The notes under the pieces: generated by a model | The model's input: the letters and a program-made list of their open reading frames with translations, nothing else | Databases searched by the model: none | What the model was told of the DNA's origin: nothing | Shown here: in pieces, positions 33,744 to 43,556 of the stretch | Position numbering within the stretch: position 1 is the stretch's first letter | Layout: each line of letters begins with the position of its first letter | Translations under genes and position numbers: made by a program | Origin: an uncultured Alphaproteobacteria bacterium | Lineage (GTDB): Bacteria > Pseudomonadota > Alphaproteobacteria > HIMB59 > GCA-002718135 | Direction: 5' to 3' | Length of the DNA: 64,000 nt | Assembly: GCA_902615845.1 (NCBI GenBank) | Contig: CACMQS010000001.1 | Location: 114,055 to 178,054, forward strand

Positions 33744-34766
33744 TTAAATTTTAATTTCCTTTCTTAGTTTATCAGATTTATATGAATTAAAGACTAATGA
33801 TAAACTCTTTATGTTATCTTCACCACTTGTGTCGTGTTCAATATTATTAATTAGTGAATCTATGAAATGTTTGTGCGTATTGATTACACTTTCTTGAATT
33901 TGATCCCAAGGTTTTGAAATCCATTTATATTTCTTTGGTTTTCCATCATAAATCTTCTTCTTATTATTTTTGTGAAGAGTAATTTTGTAATTGTAGTCCA
34001 AATCAATTGAGCCGTTAGAGAATTCTAAATTAACTAATGTTTGAGCAAATCTGTCTGGTTTTTTTATTGAAGAAATAGATGCATCAACAATAGTAATACT
34101 CTTATTTCTATTTCTTATCAGGGATATAAAATCTGTTTCACCTTTAAATTTATAATTTGTATTTTGATTTACTGTATAAATACTTTTTGCTTCTCCCATA
34201 AAAAATCTACTTAAATCAAATAAATGGATTCCTACGTCTAGGGTTAAATACTCTTTTAAATCGTATAAATATGTTTGATTGGTATATCCAACAGGATTTG
34301 CATGTCTAAAAGATATCTTGGCATAATGTGGTTTCATTAACTGCTCTTTATTTATAATTTCTTTTAATTTTAATAGAGGGCTTTGCCATCTAAAATTCTC
34401 ATGAACCATAAGTGGTGTTTTATTTTTTTTATATAAAGAAACAATTTTTTTTGCATTTGATAAATTTTCAGCAAATGGCTTTTGTATAGAAGTTGGAATT
34501 TTATACTTAGATAAAATTTTACCAATATTTAAGTGTGTCTCCATTGTTGTTACAACATCAACAAAGTCAATTTTATGTTTTTTTAACATTAATTCTATAG
34601 ATGAATAAGAATGCAAAATGTTAAATTTAGATTTAAATTTATTAGCTTTTTTTATATCTAAATCACAAACACATATTATTTCAATGTTTCTTAATTCTTT
34701 CCAAGCTAAAATATGATTTTCAGCAAAAAAACCACAACCGATTAATGCTCCTTTTAATTTTTTCAT
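33744..34766 (-). CDS. Gfo/Idh/MocA-family oxidoreductase
   Basis: A 340-residue NAD(P)-dependent oxidoreductase. N-terminal Rossmann fold with GALIGCGFFAENH and the conserved QKPFAENL (EKP-type) motif near residue 98, whose Lys is part of the active site; a His in the DVGIHLFDL segment is the other catalytic candidate. The family oxidises sugars, inositols and their derivatives. It overlaps the ApnL-like gene by four bases, so a shared pathway is likely. Confidence 0.9.
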   Translation of the reverse strand: MKKLKGALIGCGFFAENHILAWKELRNIEIICVCDLDIKKANKFKSKFNILHSYSSIELMLKKHKIDFVDVVTTMETHLNIGKILSKYKIPTSIQKPFAENLSNAKKIVSLYKKNKTPLMVHENFRWQSPLLKLKEIINKEQLMKPHYAKISFRHANPVGYTNQTYLYDLKEYLTLDVGIHLFDLSRFFMGEAKSIYTVNQNTNYKFKGETDFISLIRNRNKSITIVDASISSIKKPDRFAQTLVNLEFSNGSIDLDYNYKITLHKNNKKKIYDGKPKKYKWISKPWDQIQESVINTHKHFIDSLINNIEHDTSGEDNIKSLSLVFNSYKSDKLRKEIKI

Positions 34767-36604
34767 TTATCTTCAATAAATTTGATTTCTAATGGCTCAA
34801 AAGTATAAGGATTTAAATCTTTTTTAAAGTTAAAAAAAGAAAAATCATTATTAAAAATATCAGTATAATTTTTTAAATTTAGCTTATATTGATTACTATA
34901 ATTTATTTCAGGAATAATAATTTCCTTTTTTTGTTTTGAAGAATTTACAAATAAATAATAATTTTTATCATTTAGTACGATTTTTAATCCATACACTTCG
35001 TTAACTGTATTAAATTTAAAAATTTCTGAATTTGTTAATGAAATAAGAAAATTATTTAAATGATACAATGGTCTTTTGGTATTATCTTTATTTAATATTC
35101 CGTGATGCCCATAAATAGAATTAAAAGTAAAAAATTTTGATTCTTTATTTATTGATTGAATAAAAATTGCCAGTGTCCAAGTTAGTGAAAATAATTGATC
35201 ATGTCTTGGATCGCTATCAGCCATTTCTAATCTTATTTTCTTTTTATTACTTACAAGACTTTCACCATAAGGATTGAAATGCATACCAATAGAAATTGGA
35301 CCAATATGAACATCAGTACTTTTAGAAAAATTTTTTAAAGTTTTAAGGATATAAGGTATAGTTTCAGGTGTATTTAACACACCAAAATCACTGGAATCAT
35401 GAACAATTGGAGTAAAGGAAAAACTAACCAAATCATAAAACATTTTTGGTCTCATTCTATTTAATTCTGTAAAATTAGTGACCATTCCAGAAACAATTTG
35501 ACTATTAGAAAATATCTTTTTCGCTATTTTATAGTATTCATTTAATTCTGGAACTTTAGGCCATTCACCAGCTGGTTGAAAACTATTCAAATATATTTTT
35601 GGACAAATTAAAATTTTATCTAAATTAATAGTATTTTCAGCTATAAAATTATAGATTTTTGTTAACTCTTCTTCTGGATCATTAACATGATCAACTAAAG
35701 CTACAAGAAACACCTTTTTGTCAGATCTTGAAGTTACACTCTTAAAATCTTCAGTAAAATCAATAAGATAGTAATAATAATCAAAGTTTTTTATTAAATT
35801 ATCATCAGGAAGAATTGGAGAATCAATTTTTATACCAATTTTAGGGAATTTATAGGAAGTAGTATGATCAATTTTTACAATATTCTTAGATGGAAATGAT
35901 CTTTGTTTTTTATTTTCTACATCTATTTTAACAGTTTGAGAGAAATTAGACCCCCCTTTTTCTAAATATGGAAAAGGATTTAATAAAGAACCACTATATA
36001 TTTTGTAAGAAGCATCACCCCAGTTTCTTTGATCTTCCATTTCAAATAAAATACCCGCAAAATTAATATTAACCAACAAACTATCGTCTAAAGTATAAGC
36101 AAGGTTTTTAAATTTGAAAAATGGTTGGTCAGGTTTTATATCTTCTGGAAATTTTTTTTTCTCTTTTAAATCGTTCCCTTTTGTTACAATGATGCTTGAA
36201 CCAACATGATTTTGTAATGGAATTAATAAATTAAAACCTATTCTATTAGTCCAAAAATCAGTTAAAAAATCTCCTTGAGAGGATAGAGTGATAGAATTTT
36301 CAGAAAATAATATAGTATTTCTTGTTTTAAGAATTTCATTAATACCATATTCTAAATCAAATATATATTCTAAAGATGTATCAAAGTTCTCTTCATAATT
36401 TAGAATTTTAGGATCATAGTTATTCCAATTTTTATCTCTCACCAGGAATGATATCATTTTTAAAATTTGAAAATTTTGAAAAGATATATTTCGAAAAAAA
36501 AGATTATCTTTTAATAAGGTAAAATTATTATTTGAATTTTTTATAAATTTTTCTTCTAATAATTTAGAGTTATACATATAATTTTGAAACTGATTTATAA
36601 TCAT
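34763..36604 (-). CDS. D-apionate lactonase (ApnL)-like protein
   Basis: A 613-residue protein that I tentatively place near ApnL, an enzyme of branched-sugar (apiose) acid catabolism. Supporting features are FEMEDQRNWGDASYKIYSG near residue 190 and a TIM-barrel-like second half ending in a beta domain. I cannot name the active site with certainty. An internal ATG nine codons later (36577) would reduce the overlap with the upstream TTC38-like gene from 35 to 8 bases and is a good alternative start. Coupled with a Gfo/Idh/MocA oxidoreductase downstream. Family call is from memory of motif context and is moderate. Confidence 0.55.
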   Translation of the reverse strand: MIINQFQNYMYNSKLLEEKFIKNSNNNFTLLKDNLFFRNISFQNFQILKMISFLVRDKNWNNYDPKILNYEENFDTSLEYIFDLEYGINEILKTRNTILFSENSITLSSQGDFLTDFWTNRIGFNLLIPLQNHVGSSIIVTKGNDLKEKKKFPEDIKPDQPFFKFKNLAYTLDDSLLVNINFAGILFEMEDQRNWGDASYKIYSGSLLNPFPYLEKGGSNFSQTVKIDVENKKQRSFPSKNIVKIDHTTSYKFPKIGIKIDSPILPDDNLIKNFDYYYYLIDFTEDFKSVTSRSDKKVFLVALVDHVNDPEEELTKIYNFIAENTINLDKILICPKIYLNSFQPAGEWPKVPELNEYYKIAKKIFSNSQIVSGMVTNFTELNRMRPKMFYDLVSFSFTPIVHDSSDFGVLNTPETIPYILKTLKNFSKSTDVHIGPISIGMHFNPYGESLVSNKKKIRLEMADSDPRHDQLFSLTWTLAIFIQSINKESKFFTFNSIYGHHGILNKDNTKRPLYHLNNFLISLTNSEIFKFNTVNEVYGLKIVLNDKNYYLFVNSSKQKKEIIIPEINYSNQYKLNLKNYTDIFNNDFSFFNFKKDLNPYTFEPLEIKFIEDK

Positions 36605-37817
36605 TATATTCTGATATTAAATCTGATTTATTTTTTTCATATTTTGTATTTTGGATTAAACTTAAAAAAATAAGTTCTCTTTGAGCAAAACTACCTCCAA
36701 GGTATTTAAATTGTGATTTAATTATATTTTCGTTTAATAATTCATTTGTTTTCATACTCTGAATGATTGGCTTTAAGTAATTAATATAATTTTCTTTAAA
36801 AGAATTTTCTAAATAATTTTCTTCCATTCTCTCTTCAAGTTGCTGAAAATAATCTTGGTCATTATAGTATAAGTAATAAAAAATAAGATGATAATCAATG
36901 AATGGAAGTATGTGTTGATTTTTAAAATATTCAGCATAATCTTTTAATTTATCCATTCTTTCTTTAACATCCACTCCTTTGTAATGAAGTCTTAATAAAA
37001 AAGAGCAAGCATTACAAAAATCTAGATAAAAAATTTCTGAAGAAGAGAAATAATTATCAAATAGTTTTAAACTTTTCTCATATTTTTGATTGTAGAATAA
37101 TATTAATGATTGATGCCACCATATATGTCTTTTTATTGGCCCGTAAATTGACCAATTAATTTTATTGAAATTATCATTGTTGTTAATTGAGTCGTTATTC
37201 TCATTATCGTGTACATGCAAAAGGGCGTGCCAACTCCACAAATCATTTGATGATTGTTGTAGTGAATTTAAGGCTAAAAGCTTAGCTTTATCAATTATAT
37301 TATTTTCTTCAAAAGCATAGCTAGTCATCCCTAATAGTAAATTATAATGCTGATCGTTTTCAGACCACTTACTTAGTATTTCCTCATGTTTATTTAAAAA
37401 TTTACTATCAATACCCAAGAAAATATTATTAAAATGAAATAATCTGATTGCAAAAATATCTTTAGGATTATCTTGTATAATTAATTCCAATTTATTTAAT
37501 AAATTTTTTAAATCATTTTTAATCCAAAGATTTACTATCTCTAAATATTGATGAAAATAATCATTTACTTCATCAGTGGAAATTGATTTTAATGTTTCTC
37601 TAGCTAATGAAATTTTTTGTACATCTCTAGAAAAAAGCAATAAAACTATTTTTAATAATTTTGGGGCATTAAATTCTGGTTTCTTTTTAATTAATTTGTT
37701 AGTTTTATAAAAAGCATCTTTCTTAAAATAAATATATGAATCGATACATTCTTTAAAACTATTTATTTCATCATCTTTATTACTATCTATCCATTTATAA
37801 AAATAATTATTTTGCAT
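36570..37817 (-). CDS. TTC38-like tetratricopeptide protein
   Basis: A 415-residue helical-repeat protein similar to the TTC38 family found in bacteria and mammals: motifs NLLLGMTSYAFEENN, SSNDLWSWHALLHVHD and IKRHIWWHQSLILFYNQK follow the family's TPR-like units with conserved Trp and His. There is no signal sequence. It is the first gene of the three-gene unit with the ApnL-like and MocA-like genes; the role in the pathway is unknown. Confidence 0.75.
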   Translation of the reverse strand: MQNNYFYKWIDSNKDDEINSFKECIDSYIYFKKDAFYKTNKLIKKKPEFNAPKLLKIVLLLFSRDVQKISLARETLKSISTDEVNDYFHQYLEIVNLWIKNDLKNLLNKLELIIQDNPKDIFAIRLFHFNNIFLGIDSKFLNKHEEILSKWSENDQHYNLLLGMTSYAFEENNIIDKAKLLALNSLQQSSNDLWSWHALLHVHDNENNDSINNNDNFNKINWSIYGPIKRHIWWHQSLILFYNQKYEKSLKLFDNYFSSSEIFYLDFCNACSFLLRLHYKGVDVKERMDKLKDYAEYFKNQHILPFIDYHLIFYYLYYNDQDYFQQLEERMEENYLENSFKENYINYLKPIIQSMKTNELLNENIIKSQFKYLGGSFAQRELIFLSLIQNTKYEKNKSDLISEYNDYKSVSKLYV

Positions 37818-37859
37818 TTACTAATAATACACATAATCTAACGATGTTAAATATTAATA

Positions 37860-38750
37860 TTATGAATTAATATTTAATCTCTTTCTTGTAATTTCTTTAT
37901 TTAATTGAAGTTCTCTGTAAGAAATTAGAAGCACACCACAAAAAATTACAGAGGCACCTAACCAGGTATAAAAATCAGGGTTATCACTAAAGACAAAATA
38001 TCCAATTATTGATGAAACTACTAAGCCTAAAAATGAATATGGTTGAGTCATAGTTACATCAACTAATTTATAGGCATGATTTAATGAAATATGTAATATA
38101 GTTCCTGACATTGCAGCACATAATATAAAAATAATTGTTTTTAAGCTTGGCTGATCCCAAAAATATATAACTAATGGAAATGAAAAAAGACTCATATAAA
38201 CATACTGGTGTGATAATATTGTTATAGCACTATCATCCTTAGATACTTTTTTAGTTAAAATTATAACTACTGACCAAATTAGCGATGAAATAAGCGCCAT
38301 ATATATTCCAATAGAAATATCTATAATACCGGGTCGCAATATTATTAACATTCCTAGAAAACCCATCACTAATGCAATTGACCTATATAAATAGATTTTT
38401 TCTTTTAAAAATATCACAGCTAAGATTGTAACAATGATAGGAACTATAAAATGAATGGCTGTCATTTTCTCTAATGGAAGCATAGCTAAAGCTGCAAAAC
38501 CAAGTAGCATTGCAGGTAAGTTTAGTGCTGACCGTAAAATATGAATTTTTAAATTTTTTGTACTGAATACTTCAAATTTTGTTTTTAGAATATAAGGGGT
38601 GATGATTAATAATCCAAAGAAAAAACGTAAAAAACCAGTTGTAAATACATTTAATTCTTCTTGAGCTAATTTTATAAATGTACCCATAAGAGTGCCAAAA
38701 ATAATTGATATAATAATTAAAAAAATTGCAAATTGATTATTGTTTAACAA
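37860..38750 (-). CDS. EamA/DMT-superfamily exporter
   Basis: A 296-residue ten-helix membrane protein with two EamA repeats (about residues 8-140 and 150-285), each about five helices, the hallmark of the drug/metabolite transporter superfamily (for example RhaT/YdcZ-like and S-adenosylmethionine or amino-acid exporters). It starts with TTG at 38750; the next Met is at residue 23 and would truncate helix 1. The substrate is unknown. It is one of five DMT paralogues between 37.8 and 48.1 kb. Confidence 0.9.
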   Translation of the reverse strand: MLNNNQFAIFLIIISIIFGTLMGTFIKLAQEELNVFTTGFLRFFFGLLIITPYILKTKFEVFSTKNLKIHILRSALNLPAMLLGFAALAMLPLEKMTAIHFIVPIIVTILAVIFLKEKIYLYRSIALVMGFLGMLIILRPGIIDISIGIYMALISSLIWSVVIILTKKVSKDDSAITILSHQYVYMSLFSFPLVIYFWDQPSLKTIIFILCAAMSGTILHISLNHAYKLVDVTMTQPYSFLGLVVSSIIGYFVFSDNPDFYTWLGASVIFCGVLLISYRELQLNKEITRKRLNINS

Positions 38751-38846
38751 ATAATATTCCTAGCTAAAAAGAATTAGGACAATCATAACACAATTTTTCC
38801 TTATTTATATCTCTATTAAAACAAAATTTGATTATATTTAAAAATT

Positions 38847-38933
38847 GTGGCACTTATCAAAAGAATAGTTCTTTTTTTCATAACATTAATTTTCATTATA
38901 ATTCTCCTTGTAGGTGCCACGACTTCATTTTAA
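38847..38933 (+). CDS. 28-residue single-helix membrane peptide
   Basis: A GTG-started short frame with a Lys-Arg near the N-terminus followed by one long hydrophobic helix (RIVLFFITLIFIIILLVGA) and a Ser/Phe tail before TAA at 38931-38933. It lies in the divergent gap before the yjbQ-like gene, ten bases upstream of its ATG. Real-gene status is uncertain: no Shine-Dalgarno and a GTG start. Confidence 0.3.
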   Translation: MALIKRIVLFFITLIFIIILLVGATTSF

Positions 38934-38942
38934 GATTAGAAA

Positions 38943-39362
38943 ATGTTAAATTTACAAGATGAATTGATAATTTCTAATAATGGACAAGGAATGTATGAAA
39001 TTACAAATAATATTCATGATTGGATTGTAAAAAATAATATTAATAAAGGTCAATTAAATTTATTTATACAACACACTTCTGCTTCATTGACAATAATGGA
39101 AAATGCTAGCCCTGATGTATTAGATGATATTAATTCTTTTTTTCAAAGAATAGTTCCTGAAGATTCTTCATTATATAAACACGGTTATGAAGGAGATGAT
39201 GATATGCCTGCTCACATAAAATCTATGCTTACTCAAACATCATTAACAATTCCTATAAACAATAAAGAAATGCAATTAGGGATGTGGCAAGGAATATATC
39301 TGATTGAACACAGGTACACTAAATCCAAAAGAAAAATAATTCTTAGTTATATAGGTGAGTAA
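38943..39362 (+). CDS. YjbQ family protein (UPF0047)
   Basis: A 139-residue protein of the YjbQ/UPF0047 family. Conserved parts are FIQHTSASLTIMENASPDV with the His and Ser cluster, the segment HGYEGDDDMPAHIKS, and the C-terminal LGMWQGIYLIEHR. Members form trimers with a metal or phosphate site at the subunit interface, and some can act weakly as thiamin-phosphate synthase, but the real physiological role is unresolved. Typical length. Its stop is separated by one base from the convergent MFS gene stop. Confidence 0.93.
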   Translation: MLNLQDELIISNNGQGMYEITNNIHDWIVKNNINKGQLNLFIQHTSASLTIMENASPDVLDDINSFFQRIVPEDSSLYKHGYEGDDDMPAHIKSMLTQTSLTIPINNKEMQLGMWQGIYLIEHRYTKSKRKIILSYIGE

Positions 39363-39363
39363 A

Positions 39364-40548
39364 TTATACTCTTACTTTTTTTAAATTACTTTCATCTAAA
39401 ATAATCTTTGATAAATTATTAGGTAAAAAAAATGAAGCGATTAAAGATAGTAGAGCAAACAAAGAACCAATTAAAAAAACTATTGAATGAGAATTAATCC
39501 AAACAAATCCTAAAATTACTGGGATAAATACTGCAGCTATATGATTGATAGTAAATGAAACACCTGCAGTGCTTGCAATATCTTTTGGATCAGCAATTTT
39601 TTGAAAATATGTATTAATTGCAATAGCTAATGCAAAAAACATATGATCAATAATATATAAACCTGCTGCAACATAAGCATTAGTCACGAATGCATAAGAT
39701 GTAAAAACAATTACGAGTCCAATATATTCAAATATAAGACATTTTTTCTCACCAAATATATTTATTAATTTTCCAATACGTTCTGCAAAAAACCAATTAA
39801 AAATATAATTAACCAAAAATAGTAAAGTAACTTGCGATGCTGAATATCCAAATTTTTCTACCATTAAAAAAGCTGCAAAAACTACAAAAATTTGTCTTCT
39901 AGCACCTGATAAAAAAATTAAGATATAGTAAAGAGAATATTCTTTTTTTAGAATGATTTTTTTATGTTGCTTATTTTTGATTTCAAATAAAGGAAAGGAT
40001 ATAAAAAGGTGTATGGAAATAAGAATACAAATTAATCCTGCAATTAAAAATATAAACTTATAATCTAAATTAAAGATTTCCAGTAAACTCCAAATAATAC
40101 AATACAAAAATAAAGACGTAATTGAGCTAACAGCTATTAACTTTCCCAAAACTGGTGGAGCCTCCTCTTTTGAAAGCCATTGCAAACTCAAAGAATTTTT
40201 TGCTGTTTCACAATAATGAAAGCCAGTACTCATAATAATTGTTGTAAAATACAAACCATAAACAGTTGGTAAGAAACCTGTAATTGCAACACCAAAACCA
40301 GTTAAGGCTAAAGAAAAAATAGCAAAATATTGTTCTTTAAAATAGAACAATAAAAAAATAATAGTAAATGCTAAGAAGCCAGGTATCTCTCTGATACTTT
40401 GAAGTATTCCAATTTCAACTCCAGTAAAACTTGCTCTTTCAACTGAAAAATTATTTAATAAAACCATCCAAGTACTAAAAGCGATAGGCATTGCAATGGA
40501 AGATAATATAAGGATTGTAATTGGAGTTTTATTTAAGAATATTTTCAT
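39364..40548 (-). CDS. Major facilitator superfamily transporter
   Basis: A 394-residue protein with about twelve hydrophobic helices in two halves linked by a polar loop near residue 195 (EIKNKQHKKIILKKE). The loop between helices is of MFS type, without the classical RxGRR motif being clear. Substrate unknown. It starts 107 nt from the divergent barrel-protein gene and converges with yjbQ. Confidence 0.82.
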   Translation of the reverse strand: MKIFLNKTPITILILSSIAMPIAFSTWMVLLNNFSVERASFTGVEIGILQSIREIPGFLAFTIIFLLFYFKEQYFAIFSLALTGFGVAITGFLPTVYGLYFTTIIMSTGFHYCETAKNSLSLQWLSKEEAPPVLGKLIAVSSITSLFLYCIIWSLLEIFNLDYKFIFLIAGLICILISIHLFISFPLFEIKNKQHKKIILKKEYSLYYILIFLSGARRQIFVVFAAFLMVEKFGYSASQVTLLFLVNYIFNWFFAERIGKLINIFGEKKCLIFEYIGLVIVFTSYAFVTNAYVAAGLYIIDHMFFALAIAINTYFQKIADPKDIASTAGVSFTINHIAAVFIPVILGFVWINSHSIVFLIGSLFALLSLIASFFLPNNLSKIILDESNLKKVRV

Positions 40549-40655
40549 TAATAAATATCAGATTTTAATAATAAAATTAAAGTTATCTATTCTTACACTA
40601 TTATTTTAATAATTATTTAATAATAAAATGTAATTTTTAAAAAAAGGAGGCGATT

Positions 40656-41276
40656 ATGTATAGAATTAACTGGAAATTTAGATCTGAGAGTGAAGTTGCT
40701 ATAGATCTTTTTAACAAAGGATCAAAAATATTAATTGATAATGGAGCTAATTTTGCTGGTCTTGCTATTAATTCAGGATCAGATGATAATAGTTTTTCAA
40801 TGATTGCAAGTTTTGAAAATTCTGAAATGTATGGAGATTTTGATGATAAATGGGTTTCAAATCCTGATTGGGCAAAACAATTCAAAGCTAATTGGATGGC
40901 TCAACAACCTATCGAAAACATTCATGCAAGGACTTTAAAAGATACTACTGAAAATTTATTAGAAAATGAAATGCCAGTTTTTGTAAATTGGAGATTTACT
41001 CATCCAGATATTAATGCTGTTATTGGAAGTTTTGAAATAGGAGAAAAATATTGGAAAGATGCAGGTTCTTCAGGTCAAATCTTAAATCAACTGTCAGGTG
41101 ATGGTATGGGTCAATTTTTATTTGCTGCTAGATTTCAATCAATGAAAAAACTGGGAAAAGGATTAGATATGATTTCCACAAACGAAAATTTTGGTGATGA
41201 TTTAAAAGATTATTTTAAAGATATTACATGGCACAAAAATTCTTTCACTCGACTAATAATGAAAAAAATGAAATAA
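40656..41276 (+). CDS. Tandem dimeric alpha-beta barrel protein, unknown
   Basis: A 206-residue protein with two similar halves of about 100 residues: RINWKFRSESEVAIDLFNKG and FVNWRFTHPDINAVIGSFEIG open the two repeats, each followed by a helix, a strand with F/A-rich sequence and a final helix. This internal duplication suits a pseudo-dimeric ferredoxin-like barrel. A strong Shine-Dalgarno (AAAGGAGG, 40642-40649) lies six bases upstream of the ATG. It is followed by a cupin gene 24 nt downstream, likely in one operon. No catalytic residue recognised. Confidence 0.7.
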   Translation: MYRINWKFRSESEVAIDLFNKGSKILIDNGANFAGLAINSGSDDNSFSMIASFENSEMYGDFDDKWVSNPDWAKQFKANWMAQQPIENIHARTLKDTTENLLENEMPVFVNWRFTHPDINAVIGSFEIGEKYWKDAGSSGQILNQLSGDGMGQFLFAARFQSMKKLGKGLDMISTNENFGDDLKDYFKDITWHKNSFTRLIMKKMK

Positions 41277-41300
41277 TTAATTAACAAAAGGATAAAATGT

Positions 41301-41663
41301 ATGTCTAATATAATGAGAAAATCTTTTTCTGATGGAGAGATTAAAACACCTGATAAAGTTCATTCTTCAACCGTAACTTTAGGTAATGTATCGATGAGTC
41401 AGGTTACTTTACAACCAGGATGGAGTTGGAGTTCTTGTATTAAACCACTTGTAGGTACTGAAAGTTGTCAGGCTGGACATGTAGGTGTCGTTATTAAAGG
41501 GGAAATGAAAGTGAAGCATGACGATGGAAATGAAGAAACTTTTAAAGCTGGTGATGCATATTATTTAGCCCCAGGTCATGATGGATGGATTGTAGGAGAT
41601 AAAGAGTTTCAATCATACGAATTTACATCAGATCAAAAAGATTTTGGACCTTGGAAAAAGTAA
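41301..41663 (+). CDS. Small cupin-domain protein
   Basis: A 120-residue single-cupin beta-barrel. Features are an aromatic-rich first motif (QPGWSWSSCIKP, followed by CQAGHVGVVIKGEMKV) and the second motif with GDAYYLAPGHDGWIVG supplying the His ligand. Such cupins bind a metal and often act as isomerases or dioxygenases on small molecules. Preceded by AAAAGGAT Shine-Dalgarno. It forms an operon with the barrel protein upstream and ends before a terminator hairpin at 41667-41689. Confidence 0.88.
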   Translation: MSNIMRKSFSDGEIKTPDKVHSSTVTLGNVSMSQVTLQPGWSWSSCIKPLVGTESCQAGHVGVVIKGEMKVKHDDGNEETFKAGDAYYLAPGHDGWIVGDKEFQSYEFTSDQKDFGPWKK

Positions 41664-41666
41664 ATT

Positions 41667-41689
41667 AATAGCTGGAATTTCCAGCTATT
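41667..41689. terminator. Hairpin between convergent genes (putative terminator)
   Basis: AATAGCTGGAA (41667-41677) and TTCCAGCTATT (41679-41689) form an 11-bp stem centred on one T. It sits exactly between the cupin stop (41663) and the convergent EamA stop (41693). The T-rich flanks are weak on both sides, so termination may be partial or the hairpin may protect both mRNA ends. Confidence 0.65.
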
Positions 41690-41692
41690 ATA

Positions 41693-42604
41693 TTAGTGAC
41701 CTCTATTAAATTGGTCACGAAATCTTGAATCTTCTTTAATATATGGTCGAACCCCTATTTTTGTTTCTCTAATTATTATATAAATTCCACTACCAACAAT
41801 AATTAATGATCCTATAATTTCATAAATATCTGGAATATCAGCAAAAAATAAATAACCTAAAATTGCTCCAGATATTAATTGTGTATATTGAATAGGTGCA
41901 AAAACACTAGACTCTAAAAATTTTGAAGCGATTGTTAAACAATTACCCCCTATTCCACAAATAATACCACAAAAAACAAGTATCATTAAATCATTAAAAG
42001 ATAATGCGATGTGATTATTAAAACTAAGTAATCCATTTAAAATAGTTGCAGATAAAAAAGCATAAAAAGTAAATGCTATTGATGATTGATTATTTGAAAA
42101 CTTTCTTACTAAAGTAATATTTATCGCCATTAGTAATGCAGAAAAAAACAAACCAAATAGACTTAATGAAAAATGAATAGTGCCAGGTCTACTAACTATT
42201 AATACGCCAATAAATCCAACTGTTACCGCTGACCATCTTCTAATACCAACTTTTTCACCTAAAAAAAAATGGGATAACATTGTTATCATTAATGGCGCAC
42301 TAAATAATATTGGGTAAATTTCACTAAATGCATGTTCTCTAAATGAATAAACTACTAAAGCCCCTGAGATTAATCCGAATAATCCTCTAAGTAGCTGTAT
42401 ATGAATAATATCATTTTTTAGTGAGCTCCATTTGTTTAAAAAATAAAGAGTTAATAATGTTGGTATAAAACTAAAAAGACAAATATAAAAATTTATTTGA
42501 AAAACAGAATATTCATTAACTAGGTATTTTTTAATTATTGTATCTAAAATTACAAATATCGTGTAACCAATAAATCCGATACTAATTCCAGATAAAACAT
42601 TCAT
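41693..42604 (-). CDS. EamA/DMT-superfamily exporter
   Basis: A 303-residue ten-helix DMT transporter with two EamA repeats and a longer basic C-terminal tail (RPYIKEDSRFRDQFNRGH). It is clearly distinct in sequence from the other DMT genes in the region. The gene converges with the cupin gene, separated by a hairpin. Substrate unknown. Confidence 0.9.
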   Translation of the reverse strand: MNVLSGISIGFIGYTIFVILDTIIKKYLVNEYSVFQINFYICLFSFIPTLLTLYFLNKWSSLKNDIIHIQLLRGLFGLISGALVVYSFREHAFSEIYPILFSAPLMITMLSHFFLGEKVGIRRWSAVTVGFIGVLIVSRPGTIHFSLSLFGLFFSALLMAINITLVRKFSNNQSSIAFTFYAFLSATILNGLLSFNNHIALSFNDLMILVFCGIICGIGGNCLTIASKFLESSVFAPIQYTQLISGAILGYLFFADIPDIYEIIGSLIIVGSGIYIIIRETKIGVRPYIKEDSRFRDQFNRGH

Positions 42605-42666
42605 ATGATTTGATTAAATAGAAGTTAATTTTTAGATCTCTTATTTCAGATTCTAATAAATAAATA

Positions 42667-43446
42667 TTAATTTTTTCTTATTGTTTTATTATAATGGTTA
42701 TTCAGTTCAAGCAGATGTTGATAAGCTTCATGGTCAAAATCATCTTTTGCTACTATATCTGTTTTAAAATTATTGTAGGTATCTTCCCCTCTTACACAAA
42801 TAGCACTATCATTTTTGTTTTTTAGTTGTTTCATATCAGTGGAAATAAATTGAAAATTTAAACCTATTCTTCTGTCATTACTAAAATTAGGTTGAGATGC
42901 GTGCAATGTTAAACCATGATGAAAAGAAACTTCACCAGGTTCTAATGGACATGATACTGCTTTATTTATATCAATATCTTTTACGGTTTGACCTCTAGAT
43001 AAAACATTATTTTTATCTTCAGTTGAATGATGTTCAAAAAATCCATTTTTATGGGAACCTGGAATCATTTGCATACAACCACTTTGATCATTAGCTTTGG
43101 ATAAAGCTAACCATGAGCTTACTTGTTTTTCATTATTATCAAAACCCCAATACGTTAGATCTTGATGCCAACTTACGTGTGTTTTAGTGTTTGGTTCTTT
43201 TATTATAAAAGTTGCATTATATAATAATATATTTTTACCAATTATTTCTTCGACAAAATCAAGCAATATTTTATTAGTTGCTATTTCATAAACCCATTTC
43301 ATTATTGTATAAGTTTTCACAATATAATGAAGTTTACCTAATTTTTTTTCTGAGTCTTCTAATTTATTTCTAAAAAAATTTGCTTCTTTTGCATTATAAA
43401 TTTTTAATGGTGAAAAATAGCCATTTAGATCATAAAAATCTTTCAT
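42667..43446 (-). CDS. Phytanoyl-CoA dioxygenase (PhyH) family 2OG oxygenase
   Basis: A 259-residue Fe(II)/2-oxoglutarate oxygenase. I start it at ATG 43446 (MKDFYDLNGYFSPL), because the frame upstream to 43506 adds a hydrophobic stretch unlike family members. The facial triad is H94 and D96 (SWHQDLTYWG) with a distal His in FHHGLTLHAS (H182), and R193 (DRRIGLN) binds 2-oxoglutarate. PhyH relatives hydroxylate diverse substrates including ectoine and quorum-signal molecules. The product is not known here; no genes of an ectoine cluster are in the window. Confidence 0.88.
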   Translation of the reverse strand: MKDFYDLNGYFSPLKIYNAKEANFFRNKLEDSEKKLGKLHYIVKTYTIMKWVYEIATNKILLDFVEEIIGKNILLYNATFIIKEPNTKTHVSWHQDLTYWGFDNNEKQVSSWLALSKANDQSGCMQMIPGSHKNGFFEHHSTEDKNNVLSRGQTVKDIDINKAVSCPLEPGEVSFHHGLTLHASQPNFSNDRRIGLNFQFISTDMKQLKNKNDSAICVRGEDTYNNFKTDIVAKDDFDHEAYQHLLELNNHYNKTIRKN

Positions 43447-43556
43447 TCTTAAAATATTATTTAAATTGATTATTAATTCAATAAAAATTGACAATAAAAA
43501 AACCAATTAAACAAATGATTAATAAATCAAAAATTAAAACAAATTCCATATTGGTT

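Noticed and set aside
40637..40885. Minus-strand open frame of about 82 codons opposite the start of the tandem-barrel gene.
   Set aside because: The plus-strand gene has a strong Shine-Dalgarno and internal duplication; the antisense frame is a shadow.
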